A model generated the notes under the pieces. The model searched no databases, was not told the DNA's origin, and saw only the letters and a program-made list of their open reading frames with translations. Positions 31,929 to 41,369 of a stretch of 64,000 nucleotides of DNA are shown piece after piece (the stretch's first letter is position 1; each line of letters starts with the position of its first letter). The position numbers and the translations under genes were made by a program. The DNA comes from an uncultured Gammaproteobacteria bacterium (lineage in GTDB: Bacteria > Pseudomonadota > Gammaproteobacteria > Ga0077536), in assembly GCA_938082545.1 (NCBI GenBank), contig CALKCL010000007.1, positions 1 to 64,000 on the forward strand, in the 5' to 3' direction.

Positions 31929-33733
31929 ATACTGAGAAAGAAAATGCTGTTTCCTATGAGATGGATCCGGTCCACATGGCTGTCCTATCTAACCGTATTA
32001 ATGCGATCGTAGCTGAGATGACCAATACGCTTCTCCGCACAGCCCGTTCTGCTGTCTTAGCTGTTGTGAGAGATTTTTCCTGCTCTATTATCACCGCTGA
32101 CAATCAGCTTCTGTGTCCGGGAGATGGACTCCCTATCCATATATTTGGCAGTCCATTGCAAGGGGAGTCAATGACTACTTTGCATAAAAATCTCAAACCA
32201 GGCGATGCATTTCTAGATAACGATCCTTATGCTGGGAATACGCATGCAGCCGATCACATGGTGATGGTTCCAGTTGTAATTGATGGCGTTCATCTTTTTA
32301 CCACTTGTGCCAAAGCTCATATGGCCGATTGCGGAAACTCAATACCTAGTACTTATCATGCTTACGCAAAAGACGTTTATGAGGAAGGTGCGCTGATATT
32401 TCCTTGCGTAAAGATTCAGAACGACTATCAGGACGTAGATGACATTATAAGGATGTGCAAAAGAAGAATCCGGGTACCTGAGCAATGGTACGGAGATTAC
32501 CTTGCTCAAATCGGCTCCGCGCGAATTGGAGAAAGACGACTCATCAAGCTTGTTGAAAGATATGGCATTGAAACGATTCAGCAGTTCATGAAAGACTGGT
32601 TTTCCTACTCCGAACGCCGCATGACTTCGGCTATTAAAAAGATGCCTAGCGGAAAACTAACTAGCTGGGGGCATTTGGACCCACTCGGCACGGTACTGCC
32701 AGAGGGATTAGATATCAGAGTTGATGTAGATATAGACTCGGACAACGGAAAGATAGAAGTAGATCTTACCAAGAACGAGGACAACAAAGATTTTGGTCTC
32801 AACATGACTGTTGCAACCGCTACCAGTACCGCTATGGCCGGAGTGTTTAACTGTTTAGAAGCAGTGCCTGTTAACGGCGGTAGTTTCTCTCGTGTCAATG
32901 TTAAGCTAAGAGACGGTTGCATAACAGGCGCCCCAAAATTTCCACATAGCGCGTCTATGGCCACGACAAATGTTGCGGACCGCGTCCTAAATGCAACACA
33001 AGCGGCGTTTGCACAACTCAGTGATAATCACGGCCTCGCGGAAGGTGGTGTAGGTATGGGCGCTGCTGCAGGGGTAATATCTGGAAAAGACTGGCGCTCC
33101 AACGGCGGCGATTATATTAATCAGGAATGGTTAATAGTCAACGGTGGCCCAGCCAGCCCGACCTCTGATGGATGGCTTAATTATGGACTACCCGTTGCTG
33201 CGGGACGAATGTACAGAGGCAGTGTCGAAGTGGACGAGTCCAAATATCCGATACTATTTAAGTCTCTAAAAGTCATACCGGGTGGTGGTGGCGCGGGAAA
33301 ATTTAGAGGAGGCCCCGGAGCAGAAGTTATCTATGGCCCAAGGAAAGATAAAATGACTGTTGTCGTGGCGTGCGATGGGCAGCATTTTCCGCCCCAAGGT
33401 GTCCGTGGAGGAGAAGCGGGTCCTCTCGCGACGAGCTGGCATATAGGGAAAACAGGATCTGAAGAAAAGCTTGCAGGCGTGGTCGAGATAACACTGGAGC
33501 CCGGAGAGTTTATAAGGGGGACAGACACAGGTGGAGGGGGATATGGAGCAGCTATAGAAAGGAACCCTGAAAAAGTGCTAAAAGACGTTGTCGAAAAATG
33601 GGAAACCATCAAGAGAGCTGAAGAGGTTTATGGCGTTGCTTTCCAAGGAAGAGTCGAAGACGGCACGTTGTCTGTGGATCTAGAAAAAACTTCTAGCCTA
33701 CGTAGCAAACTTAAAAATAGTCAAAAGAGCTAG
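31925..33733 (+). CDS. Hydantoinase B/oxoprolinase family protein, HyuB-like subunit
   Basis: NDPYAGNTHAADHMVMVPV; GGGGAGKFRGGPG; overlaps the hyuA-like stop by 4 nt. Confidence 0.93.
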   Translation: MNTEKENAVSYEMDPVHMAVLSNRINAIVAEMTNTLLRTARSAVLAVVRDFSCSIITADNQLLCPGDGLPIHIFGSPLQGESMTTLHKNLKPGDAFLDNDPYAGNTHAADHMVMVPVVIDGVHLFTTCAKAHMADCGNSIPSTYHAYAKDVYEEGALIFPCVKIQNDYQDVDDIIRMCKRRIRVPEQWYGDYLAQIGSARIGERRLIKLVERYGIETIQQFMKDWFSYSERRMTSAIKKMPSGKLTSWGHLDPLGTVLPEGLDIRVDVDIDSDNGKIEVDLTKNEDNKDFGLNMTVATATSTAMAGVFNCLEAVPVNGGSFSRVNVKLRDGCITGAPKFPHSASMATTNVADRVLNATQAAFAQLSDNHGLAEGGVGMGAAAGVISGKDWRSNGGDYINQEWLIVNGGPASPTSDGWLNYGLPVAAGRMYRGSVEVDESKYPILFKSLKVIPGGGGAGKFRGGPGAEVIYGPRKDKMTVVVACDGQHFPPQGVRGGEAGPLATSWHIGKTGSEEKLAGVVEITLEPGEFIRGTDTGGGGYGAAIERNPEKVLKDVVEKWETIKRAEEVYGVAFQGRVEDGTLSVDLEKTSSLRSKLKNSQKS

Positions 33734-33788
33734 GGGAATTGCGCTTTAGGTTAGCAACCCCGAACACATGAAACTACAGATGAGCGAC

Positions 33789-34571
33789 TCAGGCTCTCCC
33801 AGTAGCACCGCCGTCGACGGCAAGTACTGTGCCGGTGCAATATGATGATTCTTCACAGGCGAAAAACAGACTTGCGTAAGCCACTTCTTCTGGAGTGGCG
33901 GGCCGTCCCATAGGAGAAACTAACTTAGGGTTCGCATCTGAGAAAAGATCCGGAATAACGCTTTCCACCATCTGTGTCTGAACGAAGCCAGGCGCAACTA
34001 CATTGCATCTAATCTTGTCGTCTACGTAAGCCACCGCCATAGACTTTGTCAAATTGATAATCGCCCCTTTAGTGGCTGTATAAGTATGTGCATCAGGCGC
34101 ACCTCCCAACCCAAAGATACTGGAGATGTTCACTACAGACCCTTTTTGTTGCAGCTTCATCTGTTTAATGACAAGTCGAGATACATAGAAAACGCTATCC
34201 AGATTAGCGGCCATAACCTCTTTCCATTTATCAATAGGCGTCGTATCAATAGGATCCATAGATCCCTGACTACTTTCACGCAAGTTATAACCCACTCCCG
34301 CGGCATTCAGTAAGACATCAATACGTCCAAACGAGTGTAAACAATCATCTATAGCATTCTGTACCTCTTCCGGTTGCGATAGATCCGCACTATACGTCTT
34401 GCCACTTCCACCGGACGCTCGAACTAATGACATAGTTTTATCAAGGTTGCTCTGTGTTCTCGAAACACCAAAAACTGTTGCCCCTTCCTCGGCGAAAAGC
34501 TCCATGCATGCCCTGCCAATCCCCGTACCCGCTCCAGTAATGAGTGCAATTTTCCCTTCTAATCTAGCCAT
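33789..34571 (-). CDS. SDR family oxidoreductase, last gene of the five-gene minus-strand operon
   Basis: ALITGAGTGIGRACMELFAEEGA; NAAGVGYN; YTATKGAIINLTKSMA. Confidence 0.92.
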   Translation of the reverse strand: MARLEGKIALITGAGTGIGRACMELFAEEGATVFGVSRTQSNLDKTMSLVRASGGSGKTYSADLSQPEEVQNAIDDCLHSFGRIDVLLNAAGVGYNLRESSQGSMDPIDTTPIDKWKEVMAANLDSVFYVSRLVIKQMKLQQKGSVVNISSIFGLGGAPDAHTYTATKGAIINLTKSMAVAYVDDKIRCNVVAPGFVQTQMVESVIPDLFSDANPKLVSPMGRPATPEEVAYASLFFACEESSYCTGTVLAVDGGATGRA

Positions 34572-34593
34572 GAATGTAATCCTTTAAATTCTT

Positions 34594-35199
34594 TTATTCT
34601 TCTCTAACTCGGCCTAGGACTCTTAAAAGATCCTCGTGCATTTCGAACCATATGGTGTGGTAACTTTCTAACCGCGCATCACTTACCCATTGGATCTCTC
34701 CATCTTCCGCTTTCTCTAACGCTTCTATTAACTTGTCCTGATAAAAAGACAATCGCGGTAAAAGAGTTGTCATTATCTCTAAAATAGGTTGATAACGTTC
34801 GTGTAAATTACCGATCTTATCAATTATTTGGTTATCATAATCGGTATCAGAGTGATCATTACTGATCAGTTTGTCTGCAAGCTCAACCGTCTGCCATTGC
34901 GTAATTAGTAGCTTGAGATCTGTATTTATATATTCGAATTTTTTATAGGCATCTACAAAGCTCTGATCGGTTCGTATATGCGCATAGAATCTTGAATATT
35001 CGCTGTGCACAATCATTTGGCCTGAAGGCGTTAGTAAATAGCGGCCCTCTATTTCAACCAATCTGTCGCTCAACAAGGCATCCGACAATACTTTTGAAAA
35101 CACTTCCTCCGAAAGCCCTACATGACTAGCAAGCATATTTCTGTCAGCATTCTTTTTCACAGCAGTAGAATGCATTATCGCGTGAATTGGGGTCACCAT
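34594..35199 (-). CDS. Conserved hypothetical, predicted N-terminal winged-helix-like domain with helical C-terminus
   Basis: Intact 201-aa ORF packed between neighbours. N-terminal segment (NMLASHVGLSEEVFSKVLSDALLSDRLVEIEGRYLLTPSGQ) reads like a wHTH. Confidence 0.7.
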   Translation of the reverse strand: MVTPIHAIMHSTAVKKNADRNMLASHVGLSEEVFSKVLSDALLSDRLVEIEGRYLLTPSGQMIVHSEYSRFYAHIRTDQSFVDAYKKFEYINTDLKLLITQWQTVELADKLISNDHSDTDYDNQIIDKIGNLHERYQPILEIMTTLLPRLSFYQDKLIEALEKAEDGEIQWVSDARLESYHTIWFEMHEDLLRVLGRVREE

Positions 35200-35212
35200 A
35201 TCCGTTTCTCCT

Positions 35213-36775
35213 TTATGCTTTTTCTACTCGTGCGAGACGCATGTGCTCAATATCCTGACAAGTTAATCCAGCCCCGCGATCTTTTAGGTTTCTCGAGTTT
35301 TTTTGCTCAATCCTAAATAGCTCATCAGCAAGCTCGGTATCATAGTGATATTTGACCCAATCAGCGCATAACAGACGGTATTTTTCCTGGCAACACGTCA
35401 TCGTAAATAAGCGACATTCCTTATTTAATTGTTCTTGCGTCATAAAGCCTTGTGAGGTGCGATAACGATCCACTTTAGCTGACAGATTAGTAACGCCTCC
35501 TGTAATCGGCCCCACCCCGGCGGTATAGGGTTCATCTTTTAGTATGGAGTAAGGGATGAAGCTGAGGCCCTTAGTCGGCTTATCAGTGTGTTGCGCCATC
35601 GTGTACCCGTGGGCCATCTGGCTCGGCTGTGTTATCATACCAACCAGTTCACCAAGAAATAAATTTCCGTACTCGTCATTTAGCAATGGTCGGAAACGCT
35701 CAGCGCGTTCATCAATCATCATCCAATCTTTCATTTCATAACAACCGGCGATGTGTGCAAGCTCTTTAGCACAGGCGAAATAATTCAGCGCACCGGCATC
35801 CATCTGCTGATCTCGGCTCCAACCGGCCATTTGAGTCCAAAGTTTAGAAGTTGCCTCCTTAACTTTCTCTGTCAGATTCTTGAAAGTAGCTGTCAATTCC
35901 TCAGGACTACCCATGCCAACGGGCAAATGACCATCTGTAAGATTGTCAGCAGTCCACAAGCCTATAGCTTTTATGTGCTCTGATTTAAGCTCCGGCTCTG
36001 CCTCAAAAGAACCCCAATCATCTAACAAAGTTATATGGGTATCCTCTACAACCATTGCTACAGTCAGATTATTATAATCAAGCTCATTTGCCACATCGTC
36101 TAACCAAGGAAAGTCATATTCTGAAAGTTCTCGGAAGTCACGAATTAACATCTCTCGATTATCAGAAATCTTATAAGGCCCATGATTATGTATAGTTAGC
36201 CGGCTCTCACATGAGACAAGAAAACCATACTGCGCAACAGTGGCCATAAATTCCTGTGCAGAAGTGTGCAAGTCGTCACCAACTTCGCACTCAAAAGCAT
36301 CTGCATGAAACACCTGGAGTTTTTGCTCAGGAAATATCTGAGCTCTGTGTCCTCCTTGCTTATTAGTGAGTCCCCCATTATTTCGATGCCAAGAAAGTTG
36401 GAATCGCTTCCAGAAATCCATCACATAAACGACATCTTCCACTGCATCTGTTGGCTTTATAACTCCCCAGTTTATGAGCATCTCGCGCCCTAGCAAATAA
36501 AAACACGGAATTGTCCACGCGAGTATCTTGATTCCTGAGTTGCGCGCTCTATCTCCAACTTCTTCTGCAGACAGGTTAGCTTCAATTTTCTTCAGTAGCT
36601 CTGGAAACCTGTAAAAGCAGTTGAGATATGAAAATAAAATATATGCTGACACAGGGAATATTTTCGACTCTTGCACTGTGCGTGTCGCACATAGCCAGTA
36701 TGTTTCATCAGAATTTTGCTGGATTAGATTATTAGTCTCCAATAATTGGCTGTATGTTATTTCCGGTTTTGACAT
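35213..36775 (-). CDS. Uncharacterised 520-aa protein, no family recognised
   Basis: Long intact ORF within a tightly packed operon. No recognised motif. Confidence 0.75.
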   Translation of the reverse strand: MSKPEITYSQLLETNNLIQQNSDETYWLCATRTVQESKIFPVSAYILFSYLNCFYRFPELLKKIEANLSAEEVGDRARNSGIKILAWTIPCFYLLGREMLINWGVIKPTDAVEDVVYVMDFWKRFQLSWHRNNGGLTNKQGGHRAQIFPEQKLQVFHADAFECEVGDDLHTSAQEFMATVAQYGFLVSCESRLTIHNHGPYKISDNREMLIRDFRELSEYDFPWLDDVANELDYNNLTVAMVVEDTHITLLDDWGSFEAEPELKSEHIKAIGLWTADNLTDGHLPVGMGSPEELTATFKNLTEKVKEATSKLWTQMAGWSRDQQMDAGALNYFACAKELAHIAGCYEMKDWMMIDERAERFRPLLNDEYGNLFLGELVGMITQPSQMAHGYTMAQHTDKPTKGLSFIPYSILKDEPYTAGVGPITGGVTNLSAKVDRYRTSQGFMTQEQLNKECRLFTMTCCQEKYRLLCADWVKYHYDTELADELFRIEQKNSRNLKDRGAGLTCQDIEHMRLARVEKA

Positions 36776-36813
36776 TCAAGAATTCCTTTTTTCAATCGTG
36801 GGATCGCTAAGTT

Positions 36814-37557
36814 CTATAGCCGCCAAATTTTCGCTAACGTTAAAACTCCGCTCGCGTAATCATCTGCTGTTTTAGAACGAGCTGTCACTTCAACCTCAAT
36901 ACGATCGTTGCTTTTTATTCCATTCAATTTCACATTCATTAAGCACGGGATGTTGTATTCTCTCGTTAATATCGCCAAATGAGACCGAGTTGTGCCGCCT
37001 GCGCATAGCACTCCGGAGAACTGTTCCAATATCGGGGCTGTTAATGTTCCTCCTGAGTCATCAACTATGGCGATAGTGTTTTCAGGAACGCCGTCCGTAA
37101 GGTATTTAAGTACTTTATCGCTAGTACGAATGTACTGGGCAATGCCAGTCAGATTATTTTCGTGATTGACGACATTATCCCCTGCTCCTCTTAACGTTCG
37201 TCCAATATCATCAACATCCGCTGTCGGTGCATCTTCGTGCTCGAAAAAAAAATCCTCGTTAAATAGGCCTGAATCTTTGTATGCTTCTGGCCGTTCTTGA
37301 CTAGATGACATCGCTGAGGGCTCGAACCTATGCCCAAAGGCTAGCAGCCGCGCCTCTATGGCACTTATATCAGCCTTTGTAACGAGAGACTCTTCGAGTT
37401 CAAATACAAAATCCTCCCAAGGGACGTCGCTATTTGAAAACTTTCTCCTTAGGAGATCTTTAACTGCAGAATTGTAAGCTTCTACAGGCGCAAACTCTGA
37501 TTGATAACCATATTTATCAGTGTCGACATAAAGTTTTGACATTTTCTTCTCCCTCAA
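36814..37557 (-). CDS. Stand-alone PEP-utiliser phosphohistidine (swivelling) domain protein
   Basis: GVLCAGGTTRSHLAILTREYNIPCLMNV matches the GGxxSHxAIxAREyxIP mobile-domain signature with the phosphorylatable His. No ATP-grasp or PEP/pyruvate-binding domain in the ORF. Confidence 0.82.
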   Translation of the reverse strand: MREKKMSKLYVDTDKYGYQSEFAPVEAYNSAVKDLLRRKFSNSDVPWEDFVFELEESLVTKADISAIEARLLAFGHRFEPSAMSSSQERPEAYKDSGLFNEDFFFEHEDAPTADVDDIGRTLRGAGDNVVNHENNLTGIAQYIRTSDKVLKYLTDGVPENTIAIVDDSGGTLTAPILEQFSGVLCAGGTTRSHLAILTREYNIPCLMNVKLNGIKSNDRIEVEVTARSKTADDYASGVLTLAKIWRL

Positions 37558-38576
37558 GCTGTATATAGTCTTCTTAATTCTGTCAGCCTTAGCTTATCTA
37601 ATCCGAGGCCAGACTCTAAAAAATTATCCATAGAACCATAGACTAAATCGACAGTCTCAAAAGCGCTCTGTAAATACGACTCTCTCGTCTCCAGCAATGG
37701 CCAAATTAGTTTAACACCCTTCCCTTCTTCATTCGATACTCCATACTTTTCTAGTACTCGGTCGACTTCCAATTCCGCAGGAAAATAGATTTTTGACAAC
37801 ATGAAGTCATATAAAACCGTTTCTTGTGGCACACCTAGTGCCCTTAGCAACAATGCAACGCCGATTCCCGTCCGTTCTTTTCCTGCGGAGCAGTTAATAA
37901 GTAGAGCTCCTTTTGCGCTGTGATTTAATAACTCGTCAAAGAAATTCTTATAGCTCTGTAAATTGTCGCTTATTAAATACGACATCATAGTCCGCATTGC
38001 CACCACCACTTCTTCTACATGTGTTGCCTTTTGAAAAAGCTTGTGAAAATAGCGCGGGTCGCCTACCCCAGGCATTATCTCCAAAGTAATTAGCTCTGGA
38101 TTATTAGGAAGCCTAGCATTCTCTTTCTCGCGCTCTTCTACCAACCTAAAATCGCAGACACGTCGGACATTAAGATTTTTAAAAAAATCTAAGTCACTTG
38201 CCGTTAAATTAGAGAGATGTCCCGATCTGAAAATTCTTGACCAGCTGACCCTGCGTCCGCCAGTTACTGCATACCCTCCGATATCTCTAAAATTAATCCC
38301 CCCACTAAAGCCCAGTGCTCTTTCAGCACAAACAATTGAAAATCCGATAGAATCCGAGAGCTTGAAGTAGAAACGCTTACTTCCATTAGGGGCGATGACA
38401 GGTGCACAGCCCTTCCTTTCAGCTTGCTTCGACACAACGATAGCGTCATCGTCAAAATTTTCAGCATTGTCACTAATCTGCACAAGCAGTGCACCTTTGA
38501 AAATACCGGCTCCCCATTCTAAAAGATATTGATCGACACCACTCTTTGTAATCTGTAGCTGACAAATACTGTCCAT
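37554..38576 (-). CDS. Protein-tyrosine-phosphatase-fold (CX5R) phosphatase with N-terminal extension
   Basis: NFRDIGGYAVTGGRRVSWSRIFRSGHLSNLT and P-loop INCSAGKERTGIGVALLLRALGV. Overlaps the next gene by 4 nt. Confidence 0.88.
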   Translation of the reverse strand: MDSICQLQITKSGVDQYLLEWGAGIFKGALLVQISDNAENFDDDAIVVSKQAERKGCAPVIAPNGSKRFYFKLSDSIGFSIVCAERALGFSGGINFRDIGGYAVTGGRRVSWSRIFRSGHLSNLTASDLDFFKNLNVRRVCDFRLVEEREKENARLPNNPELITLEIMPGVGDPRYFHKLFQKATHVEEVVVAMRTMMSYLISDNLQSYKNFFDELLNHSAKGALLINCSAGKERTGIGVALLLRALGVPQETVLYDFMLSKIYFPAELEVDRVLEKYGVSNEEGKGVKLIWPLLETRESYLQSAFETVDLVYGSMDNFLESGLGLDKLRLTELRRLYTA

Positions 38577-38666
38577 TTATACCTCCCCCGCAAAAACCAT
38601 TAGTCAAAGTATCCCCAACCGACTTCATTGGTTATTATAAAATACGCTTTATGTTAATTTAAACCG

Positions 38667-39377
38667 ATGAGAAATCAAGAATCGAGCCCCAACAACATTG
38701 TGAGACATTTAGAGGCTACACTTTCCTCTAAATGCGAAGGCATTCATGATATTGAGGTCGGAATACATGGAGGTATAAAAGGCCGATTTACCCTGTCTAT
38801 TCCAGATAGTTATGCCCACAACACCCCGCGGCCGCTGGTCTGCATACTTCACTATGCCGGCCAACCCACACGTTTTTATGGACGGCCCCTTCTAGAGCAG
38901 CTGTACTTGTCGCCTCTTGAGCATTTGGAACCGATCATCTTCGCCCCCGAATCGCTCGGCGGACAGTGGCATTCTGCCGAAAATGAATCATTTGTTATGA
39001 ATATCCTCAATGCTGCGCTAAAGTCTTTTATGATAGATAAAAGAAAAATTATGATCTCCGGATATAGTATGGGTGGAGTGGGAGTTTTCCATTATATAAA
39101 CGCGTATCCCGACGTTTTTTCTAATGGAATCTCGCTGGCAGGCTGTCCATCTGGACGGTTGGAACCTAAGTCCCCCATCTTGATGCTGGCGAGTGTATCT
39201 GACGATATTTTTAGCTATGAACAGATTGACAAGGAATGCACAATCGCGAATAGAAAAGGCTACCCTGTAACCCTAACGTCAGTATCAGCTTCTAACCACT
39301 ATGACGTACAGTCGTTCTCAGCAGCTATGCCACGGGCAATAGCCTGGCTAAATGCGCAATGGAGCCGTGAGCACTAG
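38667..39377 (+). CDS. Alpha/beta hydrolase (esterase/phospholipase-like)
   Basis: RPLVCILHYAG; nucleophile elbow MISGYSMGGVGVFHY. Confidence 0.85.
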   Translation: MRNQESSPNNIVRHLEATLSSKCEGIHDIEVGIHGGIKGRFTLSIPDSYAHNTPRPLVCILHYAGQPTRFYGRPLLEQLYLSPLEHLEPIIFAPESLGGQWHSAENESFVMNILNAALKSFMIDKRKIMISGYSMGGVGVFHYINAYPDVFSNGISLAGCPSGRLEPKSPILMLASVSDDIFSYEQIDKECTIANRKGYPVTLTSVSASNHYDVQSFSAAMPRAIAWLNAQWSREH

Positions 39378-39378
39378 T

Positions 39379-40272
39379 TCAAGTTCTATTAGCTAGTAGT
39401 AAACCTCCAACAACGAGAGCTCCCCCTACTAGTAGGGAAACATCTGGTCGCTCTCCCAATGTAACTGCGGCTAAGGCTACCCCAAGAACAGGCACTAGGT
39501 TGAGATACATTGATGCTTTGGCAGTGCCTAGTATTTTTATACCTTCGTAGTACCATAAAAATCCTAACCCCATAGTCAGCACACCTTGAGACAGAAGAAT
39601 GATAGGGATTTTAGGATCGGCCAGCAGAGCTTTAGTGGCAGGAAGATCAAAGAAAACAAAGGGGAGCATCAACATCCCTCCCGAGAGACACGTATACGCT
39701 GTCACAGTAATAGCAGGGTAATTAGCCAATAAAGGGCGACTTAAAACCGTGTATGCTGTCCAACCAGCAATAGCCACCAGAAACAGTCCTTCGCCAACAC
39801 CCATACCATTTTCTAGAAAACCCATGAAATCTCCATGGGTCACCACCAGGCCCGTTCCTAATAAGCTTAAAGTAATTCCATATAGTGAAATACGAGAAAC
39901 AGTTCGTCTAAACAAGAGATAATCAGCTAAGACAACCAAAGCAGGAATGACGCCATTAATAACCGCGCCCGTGCCTGCCTCAGTATATTCAAGTGCCTTA
40001 AACATAAAGAAATTGTGTATACAAAAACCGCACACTCCGAGCAAGATGAAATGCCAAAAAACCTCTCGGTTTATTTTTATAGCGAGCTGTCCTCTATAGT
40101 GCGCGATAGTGGCTAAAAAAATAAAAGCAATAATAGCCCTGCACGCGGTTATAGCTTGTGGCACCTCATACACAGATAGATATCTACCCAAAGGATATGA
40201 ACTGGCCCAAAGCAATCCCATAGTAGTTAATTTAAGATGGATATTTAACACAAGCTCTGCTTTCGCCTCCAA
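39379..40272 (-). CDS. DMT superfamily transporter (EamA)
   Basis: About 10 TM; repeated EamA pattern (GLLWASSYPLGRYLS; EYTEAGTGAVINGVIPALVVLADYLLFR). Confidence 0.9.
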   Translation of the reverse strand: MEAKAELVLNIHLKLTTMGLLWASSYPLGRYLSVYEVPQAITACRAIIAFIFLATIAHYRGQLAIKINREVFWHFILLGVCGFCIHNFFMFKALEYTEAGTGAVINGVIPALVVLADYLLFRRTVSRISLYGITLSLLGTGLVVTHGDFMGFLENGMGVGEGLFLVAIAGWTAYTVLSRPLLANYPAITVTAYTCLSGGMLMLPFVFFDLPATKALLADPKIPIILLSQGVLTMGLGFLWYYEGIKILGTAKASMYLNLVPVLGVALAAVTLGERPDVSLLVGGALVVGGLLLANRT

Positions 40273-40341
40273 TCAAATCATGCCAGTATAGGTCAATACC
40301 CGCTATCAAAGGGGGCCACAATCATATCGACTAAGAGGGGA

Positions 40342-41286
40342 ATGACAATGATATATTTACGCTTAATTGGTGCGCTAGCTCTACTTTTGATTGTTTGCGT
40401 AGTCCAAGCGAATAGTCATGTTCCTAAATCTGAATTTGGACCCGACGACGAAATTGGCGCTGCCAATCGCCTGAGCCCCGCGGCTGTAGTTCAAGCTGCA
40501 AAATTAGTTAAAACCGGAAAGACCTATGCTCTAGGAATAGAAACAGGACCAGACACGCCAGCATATGGTCCGCGGAAATTCCAAATGACAATCCTCCAGC
40601 TAGACGACGGGGTAGGTAAACCTGTTGGCACAAATCAAGCAACCGGTAATGATGACATGATGTATACCTATATGGGAATAGGCAGCCAAATAGATGGCTT
40701 AGGCCACTTAGGGGTAAACCACACCTATTACAATGGTGTCCATGCAAAAGATTTTGTAAAAGTAACTGGACTTACTAAATTTTCTACCTCCAATATTCCG
40801 CCAATAGTTTGCAGAGGCATCTTGTTAGATATGGCAGCTTATCTAGGAGAAGCGATACTCCCTGAAGGCACCGTTTTCAATGAAAAAGAAATTACCGGAG
40901 CGGCGAAAGCGCAAGGTGTCATGATACAAGAAGGAGACGTTGTTCTTTTTCATACAGGCTGGATGAACATATCAGAATCAGATCCAAAACGCTTTATGGC
41001 AGGCGAGCCAGGACTTGGGATGGGTGGTGCTCGCTTTCTAGCGAAGAAAAAAATTATTGCCGTAGGTTCTGATACTTATGGCCTTGAGGCCGTGCCTTTC
41101 GAGCAAGAAGGAGTCTTCTTCCCCGTTCACCAAGAGATGCTCACTAGAAACGGAATTTATTTGTTAGAAAATATGGACACGAGAAAATTAGCGGAAGATG
41201 AAGGTTGGGAGTTCCTTTTTGTTTTAGGCCAACCTCGTTTCTATGGATCGGTGCAATCTATTATTAATCCCATAGCAATTAGGTAG
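40342..41286 (+). CDS. Exported cyclase-family (kynurenine formamidase-like) hydrolase
   Basis: Signal peptide MIYLRLIGALALLLIVCVVQA; QIDGLGHLGVNHTYYNG, GDVVLFHTGW. Confidence 0.85.
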   Translation: MTMIYLRLIGALALLLIVCVVQANSHVPKSEFGPDDEIGAANRLSPAAVVQAAKLVKTGKTYALGIETGPDTPAYGPRKFQMTILQLDDGVGKPVGTNQATGNDDMMYTYMGIGSQIDGLGHLGVNHTYYNGVHAKDFVKVTGLTKFSTSNIPPIVCRGILLDMAAYLGEAILPEGTVFNEKEITGAAKAQGVMIQEGDVVLFHTGWMNISESDPKRFMAGEPGLGMGGARFLAKKKIIAVGSDTYGLEAVPFEQEGVFFPVHQEMLTRNGIYLLENMDTRKLAEDEGWEFLFVLGQPRFYGSVQSIINPIAIR

Positions 41287-41369
41287 GCTTTCAATAGTTC
41301 AAAAATGCGAATAGAAGCGCCGAGCTTCTGGTCAATAGGACCAAAGGCTCGGATAATATATTTTGATTG

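Noticed and set aside
32605-32964. 119-aa minus-strand ORF
   Set aside because: Antisense to the HyuB-like gene.
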